From Bacteroidota bacterium (GTDB taxonomy: Bacteria; Bacteroidota; Bacteroidia; Cytophagales; Cyclobacteriaceae), in the NCBI GenBank assembly GCA_024280115.1, contig JAJRQT010000071.1, forward strand, positions 1 through 64,000: a stretch of 64,000 bases of DNA, given 5' to 3'. Positions 61,859 to 64,000 of the stretch are shown piece after piece. The position numbers and the translations under genes were made by a program. The notes below the pieces were generated by a model that was not told where the DNA came from, searched no databases, and was given only the letters and a program-made list of their open reading frames with translations. The stretch's first letter is position 1, and every line of letters starts with the position of its first letter.

Positions 61859-64000
61859 TTACCCTTTGGGTCCCATCTTTTTTGTTCCAAGTATATACCT
61901 GTGTTCTCCGGCGACATGGGTAAAAGGCAAGTATTTACCCAACCACCATATCTTATCGTCAGGTTTTTGAATGATGTTTAGGCCATTGACTGTAGAACTG
62001 GAAGCTGAGTTTTGTTTATAATTCAAATTGAAATCCGTAAAATAAATCTCATATGGAAAATCACCTCCATCATTAATGGTCCAAACGCCGAGATTTATGA
62101 CCAGTTTATCCAGCGCCAAGTTATTATAACTTTTTTCATGATTGGCTTCATGGTCTCTGGCAAGATTCAGGGAAACATTATGCCATTTTCCCGGCTCATC
62201 TGATAAACCTAAATGAATATTTTTGTTGAATTCAGATCGGTTGAATTTGCCACCAATTCCAGAAAATGCAATTCCTGTTGAATATACGAGATTGAGCATT
62301 TTAAAAGATCCATTGAATCCTTCGATCCATACATAAGCCCCGCACCATCCTGACAAATCTGACTTTTCATCGATTTTATAATTAAATCCAATGACCGGTT
62401 TACAATCACTTTTTAACTGGATGGCCTGGCAAATCCTGTTGATGGTTTGTGGCAACCTGTCTTGCCCCGGCATATCAAATCCTCTTTTACGGGAATAAAG
62501 GTATAAAGCGTTTTTTCCCTTTTCATTTCGTGTTTCGCAAATATTGGATGGGTAAGCATCTTCAGTATAAACATACCTTTTAGTCCACCCTGACAGACTG
62601 TTTTTGAAGTTTCCATTCTCAATTCTACTGGAAGCTGACAGTTCCCATTTATGATTTAGCCAAAGTTTGTATTTTTCATTGTCAAATTTTGGTAATTGTT
62701 TTGGATAAATATATTCCTCTTCAGTCACCGTCCTGAAAATCGCCCTGGATTCAATGCCATTAAATTCCAAAACCAGAATCCCCTGACATGGTCCTCCATT
62801 AAAATCCTGCTCGCCAAACGCCCTCGGTCTATAACCTGCAGGAGGCAAATTGATCATGTCTATACCTTTAAAAGTAACTGCGGTTTTGAAGGAAGCCTTG
62901 ATAGGAATATGTACATGCCCGCTAAAATTATACTTTACGTTTTCATGCTTTGAAAGTATTTTTAAAAGCAATCTTTTCACATCTACTGACTCCGCATAGT
63001 TGATCAATGGATTGATACCGATTGGATGCGAGGGCACATGTTGAAAGAAGACGGTCGGCCTGTTTTTGTATTTTTCAAGGTCTCTTTCCAACCAATCGAA
63101 ATAGTGTGGATGGGTTTCCCAAAAATTCTCGCGCAGAGGATCCGGCCATATAATGAAGTGCCAACTTCCAAGGTTGAAAGAATATAGTATCAGTTCCAGG
63201 CCATTCATCTTTTGTTGCGCATCGAAGTAATTGTTGAATGCCTCCATGTTGTACCCCGGGGTAAAGACAGATTTGTACTTTGTTTCATGATTTCCAATTG
63301 CATAGAGCATGGGCGATTCAAGCTTTTCAAAGTAGCGGGCCATTTGTATAAAATTTCTCGCTTGCCCTTGCCCATCTACAATATCTCCGAGGATTAGAGT
63401 CGTAGCAGGATTCATGAGATTTGCTTGTTTTATGCTTTCCTCCACCCATGCATTGTGAATTTTCATGCGCGTTGGATGGTTGCCCTCTTCCTCAGGATCT
63501 CCTCCCTGAGGGTCAGCCATCACCACAAATTTGAATTCATCCCCGGGATCTTTTGCGCCAAAGTCTTCAGGCTCAATTTCTGCGATTTCTTTGTCCAACA
63601 GGAAATTTGCTGTTATCTGAGGACGCTCCACTTCCATTCTTGCCTGCCCTGTCCCGCCGCCCTCCTGCTGACGAGGCAGGGATATTTCATGGTTTTTTAC
63701 CAATTCTTCCAACGTAAAGCTTACCTTCCCTTTTTTGTCATTTATTCGAACAATGGTTTTGGGTTTGGCATCTTCTATCCACACGGCAACGATGTCTGAT
63801 TGCTTATTGCTTATAGAAATATCATAATCTCCGCCATCCAGCAGATCTTCCCCTTCCTCAAAAAAATACTCCTTCATCCTGTTTATCTTTCCTTTGGAAA
63901 CTGTAATTTTTCCCTTACCGGCTGAAATAGTCCCTGGTATTTTTGATCTGAATTCCAGCCGGATATTGATCAATCCTTCTTTGGTCATTGCCTGGCCAAG
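61859..64000 (-). CDS. Metallophosphoesterase with C-terminal beta domain (5' end outside window)
   Basis: The frame is open to the right edge: the codons before ATG 63988 read LGQA, which looks like the end of a signal peptide, so the start is probably beyond 64000. At least 713 residues are present. The calcineurin-like core shows FVVMADPQGGDPEEEGNH, LILGDIVDGQGQARNF, AIGNHETKYKSV, FFQHVPSHP and NFSGHVHIPIKA. The C-terminal part (from about 450) has a beta-sandwich-like domain. A Gly/Gln-rich linker (RQQEGGGTGQARME) is encoded by a repeat-like GC-rich stretch at about 63650-63685. Confidence 0.85.
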   Translation of the reverse strand, partial: LGQAMTKEGLINIRLEFRSKIPGTISAGKGKITVSKGKINRMKEYFFEEGEDLLDGGDYDISISNKQSDIVAVWIEDAKPKTIVRINDKKGKVSFTLEELVKNHEISLPRQQEGGGTGQARMEVERPQITANFLLDKEIAEIEPEDFGAKDPGDEFKFVVMADPQGGDPEEEGNHPTRMKIHNAWVEESIKQANLMNPATTLILGDIVDGQGQARNFIQMARYFEKLESPMLYAIGNHETKYKSVFTPGYNMEAFNNYFDAQQKMNGLELILYSFNLGSWHFIIWPDPLRENFWETHPHYFDWLERDLEKYKNRPTVFFQHVPSHPIGINPLINYAESVDVKRLLLKILSKHENVKYNFSGHVHIPIKASFKTAVTFKGIDMINLPPAGYRPRAFGEQDFNGGPCQGILVLEFNGIESRAIFRTVTEEEYIYPKQLPKFDNEKYKLWLNHKWELSASSRIENGNFKNSLSGWTKRYVYTEDAYPSNICETRNEKGKNALYLYSRKRGFDMPGQDRLPQTINRICQAIQLKSDCKPVIGFNYKIDEKSDLSGWCGAYVWIEGFNGSFKMLNLVYSTGIAFSGIGGKFNRSEFNKNIHLGLSDEPGKWHNVSLNLARDHEANHEKSYNNLALDKLVINLGVWTINDGGDFPYEIYFTDFNLNYKQNSASSSTVNGLNIIQKPDDKIWWLGKYLPFTHVAGEHRYILGTKKMGPKG

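Overview
The window looks like a chromosomal piece of a Bacteroidota bacterium, most likely a Cytophagales-type aerobic heterotroph. The evidence is an AT-rich sequence, TAnnTTTG-type -7 elements, a secreted protein with a gliding-motility/type IX secretion C-terminal domain, an omega-bamD-coaBC-DUF4835-recN cluster, an OstA-like lipopolysaccharide-export protein, DUF1080 proteins and a CzcA-CzcC fused metal pump. The lineage is inferred from gene content only. I saw no rRNA, tRNA, CRISPR array or complete insertion sequence.

Layout. 1-363: non-coding, with a 40-bp-period repeat and a palindrome. 364-4246 (minus): succinate dehydrogenase/fumarate reductase sdhCAB, interrupted by a four-helix-bundle gene. 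4475-7291: large secreted T9SS-type protein. 7480-9139: VOC protein and a divergent DJ-1/AraC regulator. 9212-9392: a MITE-like element; a second copy lies at 13300-13428. 9395-14838: DUF721/recF, pdhA, a TPR membrane protein, ribH, aspartate kinase. 14963-19119 (minus): membrane-bound AraC regulator followed by two secreted phosphohydrolase-type enzymes. 19329-23434: ElbB-like, sdaA, mdh, cyclic-nucleotide-binding protein. 23427-31551: tilS, divergent OstA-like gene (split by a frameshift at an A8 run), then bamD-rpoZ-coaBC-DUF4835-recN. 31693-38915: flavodoxin, then rseC-rnfBCDGEA and a dihydroorotate-dehydrogenase-like gene.

39033-52957 is a metal-homeostasis island: CDF exporter, methyltransferase with an overlapping SHOCT-like micro-ORF, two DUF302 genes (one with an in-frame TGA), ZntA-type P-ATPase, PII-like protein, CzcB adaptor, CzcA-CzcC fusion, a His-rich secreted protein and a Fur-family regulator. 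A palindrome of the TGCAA-N5-TTGCA type occurs in the presumed promoter of the efflux operon and again upstream of the DUF302 pair, suggesting common control. 53057-64000 (minus) holds KDPG aldolase, YtoQ, an SDR reductase, a two-domain DUF1080 protein, two small proteins, the molybdate ABC transporter modABC, a sialidase-family protein and a metallophosphoesterase that runs off the right edge.

How the genes work together. SdhCAB, malate dehydrogenase, pyruvate dehydrogenase E1 alpha, serine dehydratase and KDPG aldolase fit an aerobic central metabolism. The flavodoxin-Rnf-DHOD block suggests ion-gradient-driven reduction of low-potential carriers. The most unusual signals are the frameshifted OstA gene, the nonsense-interrupted DUF302, the MITE pair with interchangeable apical hairpins, the gene inside the sdh operon, and the PII-like protein in the metal efflux operon.
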